This document shows, one piece after another, positions 1-9,162 of a stretch of 64,000 nt of DNA. How positions within the stretch are numbered: the first letter of the stretch is position 1; the number at the start of each line of letters is the position of its first letter. Below the pieces are notes generated by a model. That model was not told the origin of the DNA, made no database searches, and was given only the letters and a program-made list of their open reading frames with translations. The stretch comes from Nostoc favosum CHAB5714 (GTDB lineage Bacteria; Cyanobacteriota; Cyanobacteriia; Cyanobacteriales; Nostocaceae), in assembly GCF_020829495.1 (NCBI RefSeq), contig NZ_JAIVFQ010000007.1, positions 1 to 64,000 on the forward strand. Direction: 5' to 3'. A program made the translations under genes and the position numbers.

Positions 1-126
<126 letters not shown>

Positions 127-304
127 GAACTGGAAAGCTTTAAAAGCTCAATACATTTAGCTGCTCTTTTTTAACTTCAGCTTAGTTATCTTTATTTGAT
201 TGACGCAAACTACTTGCTGTCTAATTGCTTTCAAACTATAATATTTTCAAGGTTCGGTCTCCTGAAAGCGTCGCTATGAAACGCTTCGCTTCCGGCACTT
301 ATTC

Positions 305-333
305 AATATAACGAACCTCCTTGATTGTGTCAA
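305..333 (-). promoter_or_regulatory. rrn operon promoter (-35 TTGACA, 17-nt spacer, -10 TATATT)
   Basis: On the minus strand a perfect -35 box TTGACA (328-333) is followed after exactly 17 nt by TATATT (305-310), about 180 nt upstream of the 16S 5' end. That fits a strong sigma70-type (SigA) rRNA promoter with a long leader. The leader (127-300) contains a short palindromic repeat (GAAGCGAAGCGTTTC, then GACGCTTTC) like the small dispersed repeats elsewhere in the window. The diverging gene on the other side is glyQ. Confidence 0.8.
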
Positions 334-446
334 CTATTTTTTCCAAAATTATTTTGGACGGCTTTTGAGTCCCCTGAAACTGCCCACAGTGCCCGGTTCT
401 AGGCAACAATGGTTTATGCACTGTGCCAACTAAGGATGGGGGAAGC

Positions 447-1346
447 GTGAATTTTCAGTCGGTAATAGCTTTATTGCATCAGTTTTGGGGCGATCGCGGT
501 TGTCTCATTGCCCAGCCTTATGACATTGAGAAGGGGGCTGGTACTAAGAATCCGCAGACATTTTTAAGAGCATTGGGGCCGGAACCGTGGGCTGTTGCCT
601 ACGTTGAACCATGTCGTCGTCCGACGGATGGACGGTACGGCGAAAACCCCAATCGCTTCCAACACTATTATCAGTACCAAGTTTTGATCAAGCCATCGCC
701 AGATAATATTCAGGAGATTTATCTAGATTCGTTAAGGGCTTTGGGTATTCGTCCTGAAGACCACGATATTCGATTTGTAGAGGATAACTGGGAAGATGCA
801 ACGGTGGGAGCTTGGGGCACTGGGTGGGAAGTATGGTTAGATGGAATGGAAATTACTCAATTTACCTACTTCCAACAGTGTGGGGGAATTGATTGCCGTC
901 CGGTGTCGATTGAGATTACATACGGGTTAGAGCGATTGACAATGTATCTCCAGCAAGTAGAGGCAATTACAAAGATTCATTGGACGGACAACATTACTTA
1001 TGGTGATGTTTACCTTCAGGGAGAGATTGAGCAGTGTACATACAACTTTGAAGCGTCCAATCCTGAGTTGCTACTGACACTATTTAATTTGTATGAGCAG
1101 GAAGCTACCCAATTGACGGAGCGAGGATTGGTCTTGCCTAGCTTAGATTATGTAATGAAGTGTTCGCACACGTTCAATCTGCTGGATGCTAGAGGTGTGA
1201 TTTCGGTGACGGAGAGAACTCGCTATATTGCCAGGATTCGGCATTTGGCTAGGAAAGTAGCTCATTTATATGTTGAGCAAAGAGAGAAGTTGGGTTTTCC
1301 GTTGCTTAAAGATAGTGTGAGTTCAACAAAAAACCCAATATCCTAA
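447..1346 (+). CDS. glyQ: Glycyl-tRNA synthetase, alpha subunit
   Basis: This is the alpha chain of the bacterial alpha2-beta2 glycyl-tRNA synthetase, which charges tRNA-Gly; the beta subunit (glyS) is not in the window. The reading frame is open from a GTG at 423, but the family begins at NFQS, so I place the start at GTG 447, preceded by GGGGGAA. That gives 299 residues, the normal length. Class II synthetase features are visible: the motif 2 region around [20 protein letters not shown] and the closing [10 protein letters not shown] segment. It is transcribed away from the rRNA promoter. In cyanobacteria glyQ and glyS are commonly unlinked. Confidence 0.96.
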   Translation: MNFQSVIALLHQFWGDRGCLIAQPYDIEKGAGTKNPQTFLRALGPEPWAVAYVEPCRRPTDGRYGENPNRFQHYYQYQVLIKPSPDNIQEIYLDSLRALGIRPEDHDIRFVEDNWEDATVGAWGTGWEVWLDGMEITQFTYFQQCGGIDCRPVSIEITYGLERLTMYLQQVEAITKIHWTDNITYGDVYLQGEIEQCTYNFEASNPELLLTLFNLYEQEATQLTERGLVLPSLDYVMKCSHTFNLLDARGVISVTERTRYIARIRHLARKVAHLYVEQREKLGFPLLKDSVSSTKNPIS

Positions 1347-1449
1347 AGGGTGCGGCTACTCGAAGTAAGTACAGCTTTGTGTAAAATCGTGAGGTTTTTA
1401 AACGCAGAGGAATGCTGAGGAAAGCGCAGAGGTACGCAGAGTTTTTTTA

Positions 1450-1588
1450 TAGGACTTACGCACGGGTAACGGAAAACGAACCACAGAGGGCGCAGAGAAG
1501 CCAGTGCGTTGGGCGGGTTCCCCGACTTGAAGCAACTGGGCGCGTCACGGAGGAATGAGACTTTGAGAAGGTTTTTGCGTAAGTCCTA
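1450..1588. repeat. Miniature inverted-repeat element, ends TAGGACTTACGCA
   Basis: Perfect 13-bp terminal inverted repeats (TAGGACTTACGCA at 1450-1462, its complement at 1576-1588) flank a 139-bp sequence without coding capacity; TTTA occurs on both sides as a possible short target duplication. It carries an inner segment (CGTTGGGCGGGTTCCCCGAC and flanks, about 1495-1540) that recurs at about 46475-46512. The element at 59247-59440 has the same ends. Confidence 0.75.
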
Positions 1589-1821
1589 TTTAGAGACTTC
1601 GCTACGAACTTGCAAAATTTTGTCCTAAGTACAGCTTTGTGTAAAATCGTAACGTTTTTAAACGCAGAGTCTTGCCAAATTTAATTCGCTACAACTTTGT
1701 TTTCTGTTTATCCATGCTGTGCTGAGGTTTAAGCTAGGTATATCTTTATGATGCGGCTTTTGCTAAAAGACAAAAATACGGTTAAATATTGAGTCTAGAA
1801 CATTAAAGCTACAAGGATAAG

Positions 1822-1844
1822 GCCCGCCTGTGCGGGCTTTTTTT
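1822..1844 (+). terminator. Rho-independent terminator
   Basis: GCCCGC-CTGT-GCGGGC hairpin followed directly by seven T. It is nearly 500 bp downstream of glyQ, with repeats between them, so it may instead end an unrecognised small transcript starting after about 1650. Confidence 0.8.
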
Positions 1845-2080
1845 GTATAAACTTGATGGACTATATTTCACCACAAGGATAAAAATTTTTCACTGTTGCT
1901 GATTAAAGAGATGAAAAACTCACGCATAGGCGCTCCAAGCGCAGATAATAAGAGTTTGGAATATTTTATTTTTGAATTTCATAGCCAAATTCAGCAATGC
2001 CGATTTTTCTCTATTGCTGCCCTAGCTATTTTTAAGTCAGCTGCAAATTCGGGTTGTCAGGTGTTTTTACAAAAAATCTT

Positions 2081-4435
2081 ATGATTCAAACCAGTGGTGT
2101 AATTATTTGTCTTGGCTACATTTTTGGGTTGCTGTTTACAGCAGTTCCTGGGGGTGGTGTGTGGATTTTGGTTCTGGGGATAGTGGGAGCAATTCTTTTT
2201 AGAAGACGCACTACTTCACGGCAACTTGCTCAGAAAACAGAAAATGCTGGAAGCAAAAATAAGGCAGTGCCTAACACTTGGCAAACTACTCCCCATCCTC
2301 GAATATGGATAGCTGCTGGCTTGGTAGGATTATTGGCAACTCTATATTTTCAATGGCGAGTGCCGCAACCAGGTGCAAAAGATATTAGTCAGTTCGTTCC
2401 GCCTGGAAATAGCAGTAATCAAGAACAACTTGTAATTGTTCGTGGCGAAGTGGCGAGTAATCCCCGCTTGACTCGCAGTCAGCGTGGACAATTTTGGCTG
2501 GAAGCGACTCAGTTAGATGAAGTCAAAAATGACAAAGGTTCAGCAGGTGTGCCAAAAGGGGTTACAGGTAAATTGTATGTGACGGTGCCTATACTTCAGG
2601 TGACTGGGTTATACCCTAGTCAACAAATTGCTGTGACAGGGATTTTGTACAAACCAAAGGCGGCTTCCAATCCTGGTGGTTTCGATTTTCAGAAGTTTCT
2701 CAAGCAAGAAGGAACGTTTGCTGGTTTGATTGGGAGACAAATAAATGTTTTGGATCAGGAACGGAAATGGGGATGGTGGCAAATTCGGGAGCGAATTGTG
2801 CGATCGCAAGTTCGTTGGTTGGGTATCCCTGAAGGGCCTCTTGTCAGTGCAATGGTTTTAGGCAGCAAAGCTGTTGATTTACCCTACGATATCCGCGACT
2901 TATTTGTACAAGCAGGATTAGCTCATGCTTTAGCAGCTTCCGGGTTCCAAACTTCTTTGATTTTGAGTGTGATCTTACAATTAACGAGGCGGGCAAGAAA
3001 AGGAACGCAATTTACCCTTGGCTGTTTGGCTTTAATCATTTTTCTGAGTTTAACAGGTTTTCAACCTGCGGTTCTCAGAGCCGTAATTATGGGTTTTGCG
3101 GCATTAGTCGGTTTGCTATTAAAAAGAAAAGTAAAACAGTTCGGCTCATTACTATTAGCAGCAACTCTGTTATTAGTGTTTAATCCTCTATGGATTTGGG
3201 ATTTAGGTTTTCAATTGAGTTTTTTAGCAACATTGGGATTAGTTGTAACAGTACCCGCATTAGTCAATCGACTAGGATGGCTACCGCCTGCGATCGCTGC
3301 TTTGATTGCCGTTCCCCTAGCTGCCACTATTTGGACTTTACCTGTGCAACTTTTTGTCTTTGGGGTTGTACCATCTTATAGTTTGTTGCTGAATGTTATT
3401 AGTACTCCATTAATTTCGATCATTAGTATAGGTGGAATCATCAGTGCTTTAGTGGGTTTAATTTGGACTCAGGCAGGAAGCTTTTTAGCTGCGGTATTGC
3501 ATTACCCGACTGATTGGCTAATTAAACTAGTGGAATTTTTTAGCAAGCTGCCAGGGAATTCTGTTGCTGTAGGCAGCATATCTACTTGGCAACTTTTGGC
3601 GATTTATACACTGATTATATTGGTTTGGCTAGTGCCTTGGTGGCAGAGGCGGTGGTGGTTTGCTAATGTGATTGCCATTGGTTTAGTATTCATTCCCCTT
3701 TGGCATTCTACAAATACATTATTTAGAATAACAGTATTAGAATCTGGTACGGAACCAATTATAGTTGTTCAAGATAGAGGGACAGTAACTGTAATTAATA
3801 GTGGCGATGAAGGGACAGGACGTTTTACCATTTTACCGTTTTTACAACAACAGGGTGTAAATCAAATTAATTGGGCGATCGCAACTGATTTCCAAGGCAA
3901 TGAAAGTAATGCTTGGTTGGAATTACTGCAACGTTTACCAATCAAAAAATTTTATGAATATTCCCCCAAGCCAGAAAATTCAATTGCAACTCAGGCAATC
4001 CAACAAGAATTACAAAAGCATCAAGGATCTTACCAACCGTTAGCAGTTGGCCAAGCTGTGAAAACGGGTTCAATAGTGGTGCAATTAATCAACGATCAAT
4101 TACCTATTTTACAATTGCAAATTTTAGATCAGAATTGGTTATTAGTAGGTAATATCAAGTCTAAAGAGGTACAGCAACTAGTTAAGAGTGGGAGTTTACC
4201 TCGTCCACAAGTGTTATGGTGTGCGCCTCAGTCATTAAAAGATTTAGTGATTGCTCTGCAACCACAAGTAGCGATCGCTTCTTCTGCCAACTTTGATCTA
4301 AAAGCGTTATCGGAAGTGAACCAAAGTCAAACAAAATTATTTTTTACAGGACGAGATGGGGCTATTCAATGGACACCTAATGGTCAGTTTGAGGCATTTA
4401 TTGAAGCAACAGAGAATAAGTCTTCTGTCTTATAA
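2081..4435 (+). CDS. comEC: ComEC/Rec2-type DNA uptake channel protein
   Basis: ComEC forms the inner-membrane channel through which single-stranded DNA enters in natural transformation. The frame opens at TTG 2054, but ATG 2081 (MIQTSG) gives the usual hydrophobic N-terminus and a 784-residue protein. Order: N-terminal membrane hairpin with a DUF4131-like soluble segment (about 90-230), the polytopic competence domain (about 250-540) containing HALAASGFQ from H282, where the common family motif reads H-x(5)-SG-x-H, and a C-terminal metallo-beta-lactamase-like domain from about 547. In that last domain the position expected for the metal-binding HxHxDH motif reads ATDFQGNES (601-609), so metal ligands appear lost. 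Single gene, no obvious operon partner. Confidence 0.9.
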   Translation: MIQTSGVIICLGYIFGLLFTAVPGGGVWILVLGIVGAILFRRRTTSRQLAQKTENAGSKNKAVPNTWQTTPHPRIWIAAGLVGLLATLYFQWRVPQPGAKDISQFVPPGNSSNQEQLVIVRGEVASNPRLTRSQRGQFWLEATQLDEVKNDKGSAGVPKGVTGKLYVTVPILQVTGLYPSQQIAVTGILYKPKAASNPGGFDFQKFLKQEGTFAGLIGRQINVLDQERKWGWWQIRERIVRSQVRWLGIPEGPLVSAMVLGSKAVDLPYDIRDLFVQAGLAHALAASGFQTSLILSVILQLTRRARKGTQFTLGCLALIIFLSLTGFQPAVLRAVIMGFAALVGLLLKRKVKQFGSLLLAATLLLVFNPLWIWDLGFQLSFLATLGLVVTVPALVNRLGWLPPAIAALIAVPLAATIWTLPVQLFVFGVVPSYSLLLNVISTPLISIISIGGIISALVGLIWTQAGSFLAAVLHYPTDWLIKLVEFFSKLPGNSVAVGSISTWQLLAIYTLIILVWLVPWWQRRWWFANVIAIGLVFIPLWHSTNTLFRITVLESGTEPIIVVQDRGTVTVINSGDEGTGRFTILPFLQQQGVNQINWAIATDFQGNESNAWLELLQRLPIKKFYEYSPKPENSIATQAIQQELQKHQGSYQPLAVGQAVKTGSIVVQLINDQLPILQLQILDQNWLLVGNIKSKEVQQLVKSGSLPRPQVLWCAPQSLKDLVIALQPQVAIASSANFDLKALSEVNQSQTKLFFTGRDGAIQWTPNGQFEAFIEATENKSSVL

Positions 4436-4759
4436 AAACTCAAAACCAAGTAAATTTAAAAACATGATATTTATTTTTAAGCAAAACTAACTAAAGATAG
4501 ATGTATAGCCATTCGCAAGCAAGTAACCTCTCAAAAGGTCTAAGAAAGGTCTATTTACTGAGCAGGTGCTAACCCTATGCTTGGGGTAAGTAAGTGGTTA
4601 TGAAGAATTCAAGGTTTGTAGTAATGGCTGAAACTCTTACTAGGAGACAATCTAGTTACTTTTACATTGCGTAACATAGTTTGATTTATTCTTGCCCACT
4701 TACTTAATTTTTGTATTTTCATACGTGCTGACACGGATTACCACAGGAAGATATAGAAA
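4436..4759. other. Intergenic region upstream of the amylase-family gene
   Basis: AT-rich 324 bp with no gene. It contains one partial copy of the GTTTGTAGTAA repeat family (about 4613-4626), seen complete at 8699-8764 and 33141-33196. It presumably includes the promoter of the downstream hydrolase; no convincing -35/-10 pair was chosen. Confidence 0.5.
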
Positions 4760-6424
4760 ATGGGAAGTTTAATTGAATTTACGTTGTTTGCTCCTCGTAA
4801 TGAAGGAGCAGCTTTAATTGGGTCTTTTTCTGAGTGGAAAGAAATCCCAATGGTAAAAAGTGAAGATGGTTATTTCCGCACTCAAGTAAAACTGGAAGAT
4901 GGAATTTATCAATATAAATTTCGCGTTCAAAGCAAAAGCCCGAATTTTGCACTTGATGAATGGGTAGACGTTATTGATCCTAAAGCAACAGATGTTAATG
5001 AAACAGAAAAATCCAGCATAGTGCGGATTAGAAATGGGAAACGAATTATTGATACTTATGTTTGGCAAAACGACAAAAAAGCGTTGCCTGAAAATAGTGA
5101 ATTAGTCATATATGAAATGCACGTTGCAGATTTTACTGGTGATGAGGTTGATCTTGACAAAAGAGGTAAATATTTAGGAGTAATTGCTAAGTTAGATTAT
5201 CTGCTTAAATTGGGAGTTAATGCAATTGAATTAATGCCAGTTAATGAGTACCCTGGTAACTATAGCTGGGGTTATAAAGTGCGCCACTTCTTCGCTACAG
5301 AATCTAGTTACGGTTCAACAGAAGATTTAAAGCGATTAATAGATGAGTGTCATGCTAGAGGCATTCGCGTTTTTATGGATGGAATTTATAACCACACAGA
5401 TGAAGAATGCCCGTTAATGCTAATTGACCGAAATTACTGGTATTACGAACACATGCATTATCCCGAAGATCCAGATAATTACTGGGGGCCAGAGTTGAAC
5501 TATGATAATTATGATGAAAAATTAGATGTTAAACCTGGATGGAAATACGTCGGGGATGTAGTGCAATTTTGGATTCAGGAGTATCACATTGATGGAATTC
5601 GCTTTGATGCAGTGCGCCAATTGGCTAACTTTGAATTTTTAGACTGGCTGGCGAAGCAAGGAAAAAACCATGCTGCACCCAAGCAGTTTTACAATATTGC
5701 TGAACATATTCCTGATACAAACACTGTAGTCAGGCCAGATGGGCCATTAGATGCTTGTTGGCATGAGAGTTTTCGGTACTTTATAGTTCCATATATTTGT
5801 GGAGAAACATTTGAGTTAAAACAACTAAAGCAAATTTTAGATCCTAGACAGCAGGGTTATGCAACTGCTACCAATGTGATAAATTATTTGGCAACCCACG
5901 ATCGCGAACGTCTATTGCGAGAATTAGGCGATCGCGGTATCTTTGACACGGAGGCATTTAAGCGAGCGAAGTTAGCAGCCGTTCTCTTAATGACAGCGCT
6001 GGGTATACCAATGCTGTGGATGGGAGAAGAGTTTGGCGAATATCAGCAAAAAAGCGAAGATGTAACTAAGCCACAGAAAATCAATTGGTCTTTGTTATCA
6101 GGCGACCAGAATCATAATTTATTTGAGTATTATCAAAAACTCATTGCTCTACGCAAGCAGAATCTAGCCTTGCAAAGTGACAATATCGAATTTTTCCACG
6201 AAAATTCCGATGATAAAGTGCTGGCTTATACCCGATGGAATGAGCAGAATTCTCGTGTGGTTGTCGTGGTAAATTTCTCCGACCAGAATCTAACTAGATA
6301 TCAAATTCCAAACTTCCCAACTGTTGAGTGTTGGCAAGATTGCTTCGATAATCGTGAAGTTGAAGCTAGAGAAGATGGTTTAGTTACTGATTTGCCAAGC
6401 TATACAGCCAAGATATTTGTTTAG
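4760..6424 (+). CDS. Alpha-amylase family (GH13) glycoside hydrolase with N-terminal CBM48-like domain
   Basis: Predicted alpha-glucan enzyme of 554 residues. Residues 1-110 look like a CBM48/early-set module (LFAPRNEGAALIGSFSEW). The catalytic barrel starts at about 115. GH13 signatures are complete: region I FMDGIYNH (D207, H212), region II GIRFDAV with the nucleophile D283, region III IAEH with the acid/base E315, and region IV ATHDRE with D381. The layout resembles branching-enzyme/maltooligosyl-trehalose-hydrolase-like proteins, but substrate and bond specificity cannot be read from the sequence. The start ATG follows AGGAAG. It precedes rpsO in the same direction with a 146-bp gap. Confidence 0.85.
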   Translation: MGSLIEFTLFAPRNEGAALIGSFSEWKEIPMVKSEDGYFRTQVKLEDGIYQYKFRVQSKSPNFALDEWVDVIDPKATDVNETEKSSIVRIRNGKRIIDTYVWQNDKKALPENSELVIYEMHVADFTGDEVDLDKRGKYLGVIAKLDYLLKLGVNAIELMPVNEYPGNYSWGYKVRHFFATESSYGSTEDLKRLIDECHARGIRVFMDGIYNHTDEECPLMLIDRNYWYYEHMHYPEDPDNYWGPELNYDNYDEKLDVKPGWKYVGDVVQFWIQEYHIDGIRFDAVRQLANFEFLDWLAKQGKNHAAPKQFYNIAEHIPDTNTVVRPDGPLDACWHESFRYFIVPYICGETFELKQLKQILDPRQQGYATATNVINYLATHDRERLLRELGDRGIFDTEAFKRAKLAAVLLMTALGIPMLWMGEEFGEYQQKSEDVTKPQKINWSLLSGDQNHNLFEYYQKLIALRKQNLALQSDNIEFFHENSDDKVLAYTRWNEQNSRVVVVVNFSDQNLTRYQIPNFPTVECWQDCFDNREVEAREDGLVTDLPSYTAKIFV

Positions 6425-6440
6425 CAGTTGTAGTCTGTCT

Positions 6441-6485
6441 GGCTCCTGATTTACTTAGTCTCCTATAGTGCAAGACATAGGAGCC
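6441..6485 (+). promoter_or_regulatory. Possible alternative-hairpin leader upstream of rpsO
   Basis: The 3' arm ATAGGAGCC (6477-6485) can pair either with CTCCTAT (6460-6466) or, as AGGAGCC, with GGCTCCT (6441-6447), giving two mutually exclusive hairpins about 90-130 nt before the rpsO start. No U-tract follows. S15 represses its own translation by binding its leader in several bacteria, so a regulatory leader is possible; the pairing is seen, the role is inference. Confidence 0.35.
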
Positions 6486-6570
6486 AAGATGATTCCACAT
6501 CCACCTTGATGGCTGTGATATTATGGGAGACTGCTACATACATTTAGAAAAACTAGAAATTGAATCGATC

Positions 6571-6840
6571 ATGGCTCTGACGCAACTGCGGAAACAAGAA
6601 ATAATTTCCAACTACCAAGTTCACGAAACCGACACTGGGTCGGCCGATGTCCAAGTTGCCATGCTAACTGAGCGCATTAACCGCCTCAGCGAACATCTCC
6701 AGGCAAATAAAAAAGACCATTCTTCCCGGCGGGGACTGTTGAAGCTAATTGGTCAGCGCAAGCGTCTTCTAGCTTATATATCTCAGGAAAGCCGGGAAAA
6801 GTATCAAGCTTTGATCGCTCGTCTCGGTATTCGTGGATAG
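6571..6840 (+). CDS. rpsO: 30S ribosomal protein S15
   Basis: Binds 16S rRNA early in assembly of the small-subunit platform. The frame is open from ATG 6523, but the family starts [12 protein letters not shown], so ATG 6571 is the start and the protein is 89 residues, the standard length. The conserved segments [33 protein letters not shown] and GQRKRLLAY are all present. The PAM68-like gene begins 12 bp downstream, suggesting co-transcription. Confidence 0.97.
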   Translation: MALTQLRKQEIISNYQVHETDTGSADVQVAMLTERINRLSEHLQANKKDHSSRRGLLKLIGQRKRLLAYISQESREKYQALIARLGIRG

Positions 6841-6852
6841 GGATTACCGCTT

Positions 6853-7323
6853 ATGTCTGCTGAAGAATCTGAACGGAGTCGCTTGCCCTTTGAACCAAAC
6901 AAAAAGCGCCAAAAACCCGCAAAAACTCAAAGTAAACCAGCAGCACAGCCACAAGAATCTGGCAAACAGGCTGATAGAAAACGGTCTTACACCAAACAAG
7001 AGATGGCTATTCCCCAAGTAGTCAGCCAGAGGATGATCCGCCGGGTAGCTGGGTTCTGTGGTGTACCAACAGCTTTGGGCATTAGCGTCCTAGTTGTTAG
7101 CTATCTGCTTGCTATCTACTCTAAGATCCAACTACCTCCCATCGCCGTGTTATTGGTGAACATGGGATTATTTGGTTTGGGGGTTTTAGGGATAACTTAT
7201 GGCGTTCTTTCTGCCTCTTGGGATGAAGAAAGAGTCGGAAGTTTGCTGGGTTTGGGTGAGTTCAACACCAATTGGGGACGAATGGTGGCAGTTTGGCGCG
7301 AAACTCGCCAAAAAAACTCATAA
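6853..7323 (+). CDS. PAM68-family photosystem II assembly protein
   Basis: 156-residue membrane protein of the PAM68 (DUF3464) family, which helps early PSII assembly in cyanobacteria and chloroplasts. A hydrophilic, Lys/Gln-rich N-terminal third (1-55) precedes the conserved MAIPQVVSQRMIRRVAGFCG stretch. Two membrane segments follow (about 72-93 and 98-120), then the conserved C-terminal WDEERVGSLLGLGEFNTNW. It lies 12 bp after rpsO, a linkage I recall as common in cyanobacteria. Confidence 0.88.
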   Translation: MSAEESERSRLPFEPNKKRQKPAKTQSKPAAQPQESGKQADRKRSYTKQEMAIPQVVSQRMIRRVAGFCGVPTALGISVLVVSYLLAIYSKIQLPPIAVLLVNMGLFGLGVLGITYGVLSASWDEERVGSLLGLGEFNTNWGRMVAVWRETRQKNS

Positions 7324-7595
7324 TGATCAGCGCTCAGGTATTAGATAACTGTGGTATTGGGTAAATGAAGAAGTGCATGTTGAAGTTGAAATTTTATAAC
7401 TTCAACATTGCTAATTAAAATTATGTAATCTTTTTTATACCCCATATCCAGTTATTTAGCAGTAAAGCTACTGACTGAGCGCTATATTTTGTAAATAAAT
7501 TTTATTTTTAACTCTTTGTAATTAGGCTAATAAGCAACAATAAAGTTAGTCCATTTACAGACAATTTAACTCAATTAATAATCAGGAAGTTTCAC

Positions 7596-8654
7596 ATGAT
7601 TATAGTAATGAAAAGTGGTTCCCCAGAGGCGGAAATAAACCGCATTGATGAGGAACTAACTAGCTGGGGGCTAACTCCAGAAAAAATTGTTGGTCAACAC
7701 AAAGTAGTTATTGGTTTAGTAGGTGAAACTGCCAGCTTAGATCCACTACAAATTCAGGAACTTAGCCCTTGGATTGAGCAGGTGTTGCGGGTAGAGCAGC
7801 CTTACAAACGAGCCAGCCGTCAGTACCGCCACGGCGAAGCTTCGGAAGTGGTGGTTAATACTCCTAATGGAGCGGTGGTATTTGGTGAACACCAGCCTTT
7901 AGTAGTCGTTGCCGGCCCTTGCTCCGTAGAAAATGAAGAAATGATTGTGGAGACTGCAAGGCGCGTCAAGACGGCTGGAGCTACATTTTTGCGCGGCGGG
8001 GCATACAAACCTCGGACTTCACCTTACGCCTTCCAAGGACACGGCGAGAGTGCTTTGGATTTGTTGGCGAGGGCACGGGAAGTCAGCGGACTAGGTATTA
8101 TTACAGAAGTGATGGATGCTGCTGACCTGGATAAAATTGCGGAAATTGCTGATGTAATCCAGGTGGGGGCAAGGAATATGCAGAATTTCTCCTTGCTCAA
8201 AAAAGTGGGAGCGCAGCCGAAACCAATTCTGTTGAAGCGGGGAATGGCGGCTACTATTGAAGATTGGTTGATGGCAGCCGAGTATATTCTGGCATCTGGC
8301 AATCCCAATGTAATTTTGTGTGAAAGGGGAATACGCACCTTTGACCGTCAGTATACGCGAAATACGCTGGATTTATCAGTAGTGCCTGTGTTGCGAAAGC
8401 TGACTCACCTGCCAATTATGATTGACCCCAGCCACGGCGTAGGTTGGTCTGAGTTTGTGCCTTCAATGGCAATGGCTGCGATCGCAGCTGGCACAGATTC
8501 CCTGATGATAGAGGTTCACCCCAACCCTGCCAAAGCCTTATCCGACGGGCCCCAATCTCTCACACCAGACCGTTTCGATAACTTGATGCAAGAATTAGCA
8601 GTAATTGGTAAGGCGGTGGGACGTTGGCAGCAACCAGCAGTGGCTCTAGCTTAA
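7596..8654 (+). CDS. aroF: 3-deoxy-7-phosphoheptulonate (DAHP) synthase, type I-beta with ferredoxin-like N-domain
   Basis: First enzyme of the shikimate pathway: phosphoenolpyruvate plus erythrose-4-phosphate to DAHP. Residues 1-75 form the ferredoxin-like regulatory domain (MIIVMKSGSPEAEINRI) that confers feedback control in type I-beta enzymes. The barrel follows, with VVAGPCSVE, GGAYKPRTSPYAFQG, LKRGMAATIEDW and IDPSHGVGW, all typical metal/PEP-binding segments. Length of 352 residues is normal. The start follows AGGAAGTTTCAC. Monocistronic by position, with a 272-bp AT-rich upstream gap; no riboswitch was recognised. Confidence 0.94.
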   Translation: MIIVMKSGSPEAEINRIDEELTSWGLTPEKIVGQHKVVIGLVGETASLDPLQIQELSPWIEQVLRVEQPYKRASRQYRHGEASEVVVNTPNGAVVFGEHQPLVVVAGPCSVENEEMIVETARRVKTAGATFLRGGAYKPRTSPYAFQGHGESALDLLARAREVSGLGIITEVMDAADLDKIAEIADVIQVGARNMQNFSLLKKVGAQPKPILLKRGMAATIEDWLMAAEYILASGNPNVILCERGIRTFDRQYTRNTLDLSVVPVLRKLTHLPIMIDPSHGVGWSEFVPSMAMAAIAAGTDSLMIEVHPNPAKALSDGPQSLTPDRFDNLMQELAVIGKAVGRWQQPAVALA

Positions 8655-8698
8655 AATTTAGTTGCAACTTCATGATCAGCTAACTCAGCAGAACTCCA

Positions 8699-8764
8699 AG
8701 TTTGTAGTAAGGACTTTAGTCCAGATAGACCTTACTATGAGCGATGAATCGCTTACTACAAACT
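8699..8764. repeat. Short inverted-repeat element, ends AGTTTGTAGTAAG
   Basis: Perfect 13-bp ends (8699-8711 and 8752-8764) enclose smaller palindromes (AAGGACTTTAGTCC). A related copy with one mismatch in the ends is at 33141-33196. Confidence 0.75.
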
Positions 8765-8794
8765 AGGATTCTATTTTATGTTTAATTATACCTC

Positions 8795-9029
8795 AATACG
8801 CTTGGGTTAATGATTTTTGGTTTTGGTATTGATTTTAGGTATGTAGAGACTACCAATTGCAACGTCTCTACAAAAGACCTCTTGCAAAAGTCCCTAACAA
8901 CCCACCCCCAACCCCTCCCCAAAGCATCGGGGAGGGGAGCGTTTGCTTTACTCAAATGCGGGGTGGGGTTCTTTATTTTTGATTTATGCAAGAGGTCTAA
9001 AGGATTTTGGGCTTAACTGAACTGTATTG
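8795..9029. repeat. Miniature element of the CAATACGGTTCGGTTAA-end family
   Basis: Ends CAATACGCTTGGGTTAA (8795-8811) and TTAACTGAACTGTATTG (9013-9029) are imperfect inverted repeats. The sequence TATACCT precedes the left end and recurs four bases beyond the right end. Same family as the elements at 13170, 18213, 32700 and 46399. Carries the nested element 8875-8998. Confidence 0.75.
8875..8998. repeat. Nested miniature element, ends AGACCTCTTGCA
   Basis: Perfect 12-bp inverted ends (8875-8886, 8987-8998) around a GC-rich palindromic core (CCCCAACCCCTCCCC... and its complement). It sits inside the 8795-9029 element. The same ends and core occur, interrupted, at about 32665-33128. Confidence 0.75.
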
Positions 9030-9043
9030 AACGTATACCTATA

Positions 9044-9080
9044 AATAAAGCCGTCCTACTAATGATAGGAAGGCTTTATT
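9044..9080. terminator. Bidirectional terminator hairpin between convergent genes
   Basis: AATAAAGCC-TCCTA pairs with TAGGA-GGCTTTATT; A-rich on one side and T-rich on the other, so it can serve both aroF (plus) and the protease gene (minus). Confidence 0.65.
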
Positions 9081-9162
9081 TTGAGCTTTCTTTCTTTTCT
9101 TGAATTTAGTCAGAAGCTGATATTACTACTCAAAAATCACTCAAAACGGTTCACCACAGCGA

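Larger units (their letters stand above)
1347..2080. other. Repeat-rich intergenic region glyQ-comEC
   Basis: No credible gene is seen. The region holds a duplicated segment (AAGTACAGCTTTGTGTAAAA at about 1365 and again at about 1626), a miniature element at 1450-1588 between those two copies, and a strong terminator at 1822-1844. A 62-codon TTG-initiated frame at 1896-2084 overlaps the comEC start and has no ribosome site or recognisable sequence. Confidence 0.6.
8655..9162. other. Convergent intergenic region aroF / HtrA protease, filled by repeats
   Basis: 508 bp without genes. Contains an inverted-repeat element (8699-8764), a 235-bp miniature element (8795-9029) with a second element nested in it (8875-8998), and a bidirectional terminator hairpin (9044-9080). 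Confidence 0.7.

Noticed and set aside
1896-2084. 62-codon frame upstream of comEC
   Set aside because: TTG start, no ribosome site, no recognisable sequence, and it overlaps the comEC start.
8810-9016. Short frames on both strands after aroF
   Set aside because: They lie entirely inside nested miniature elements.
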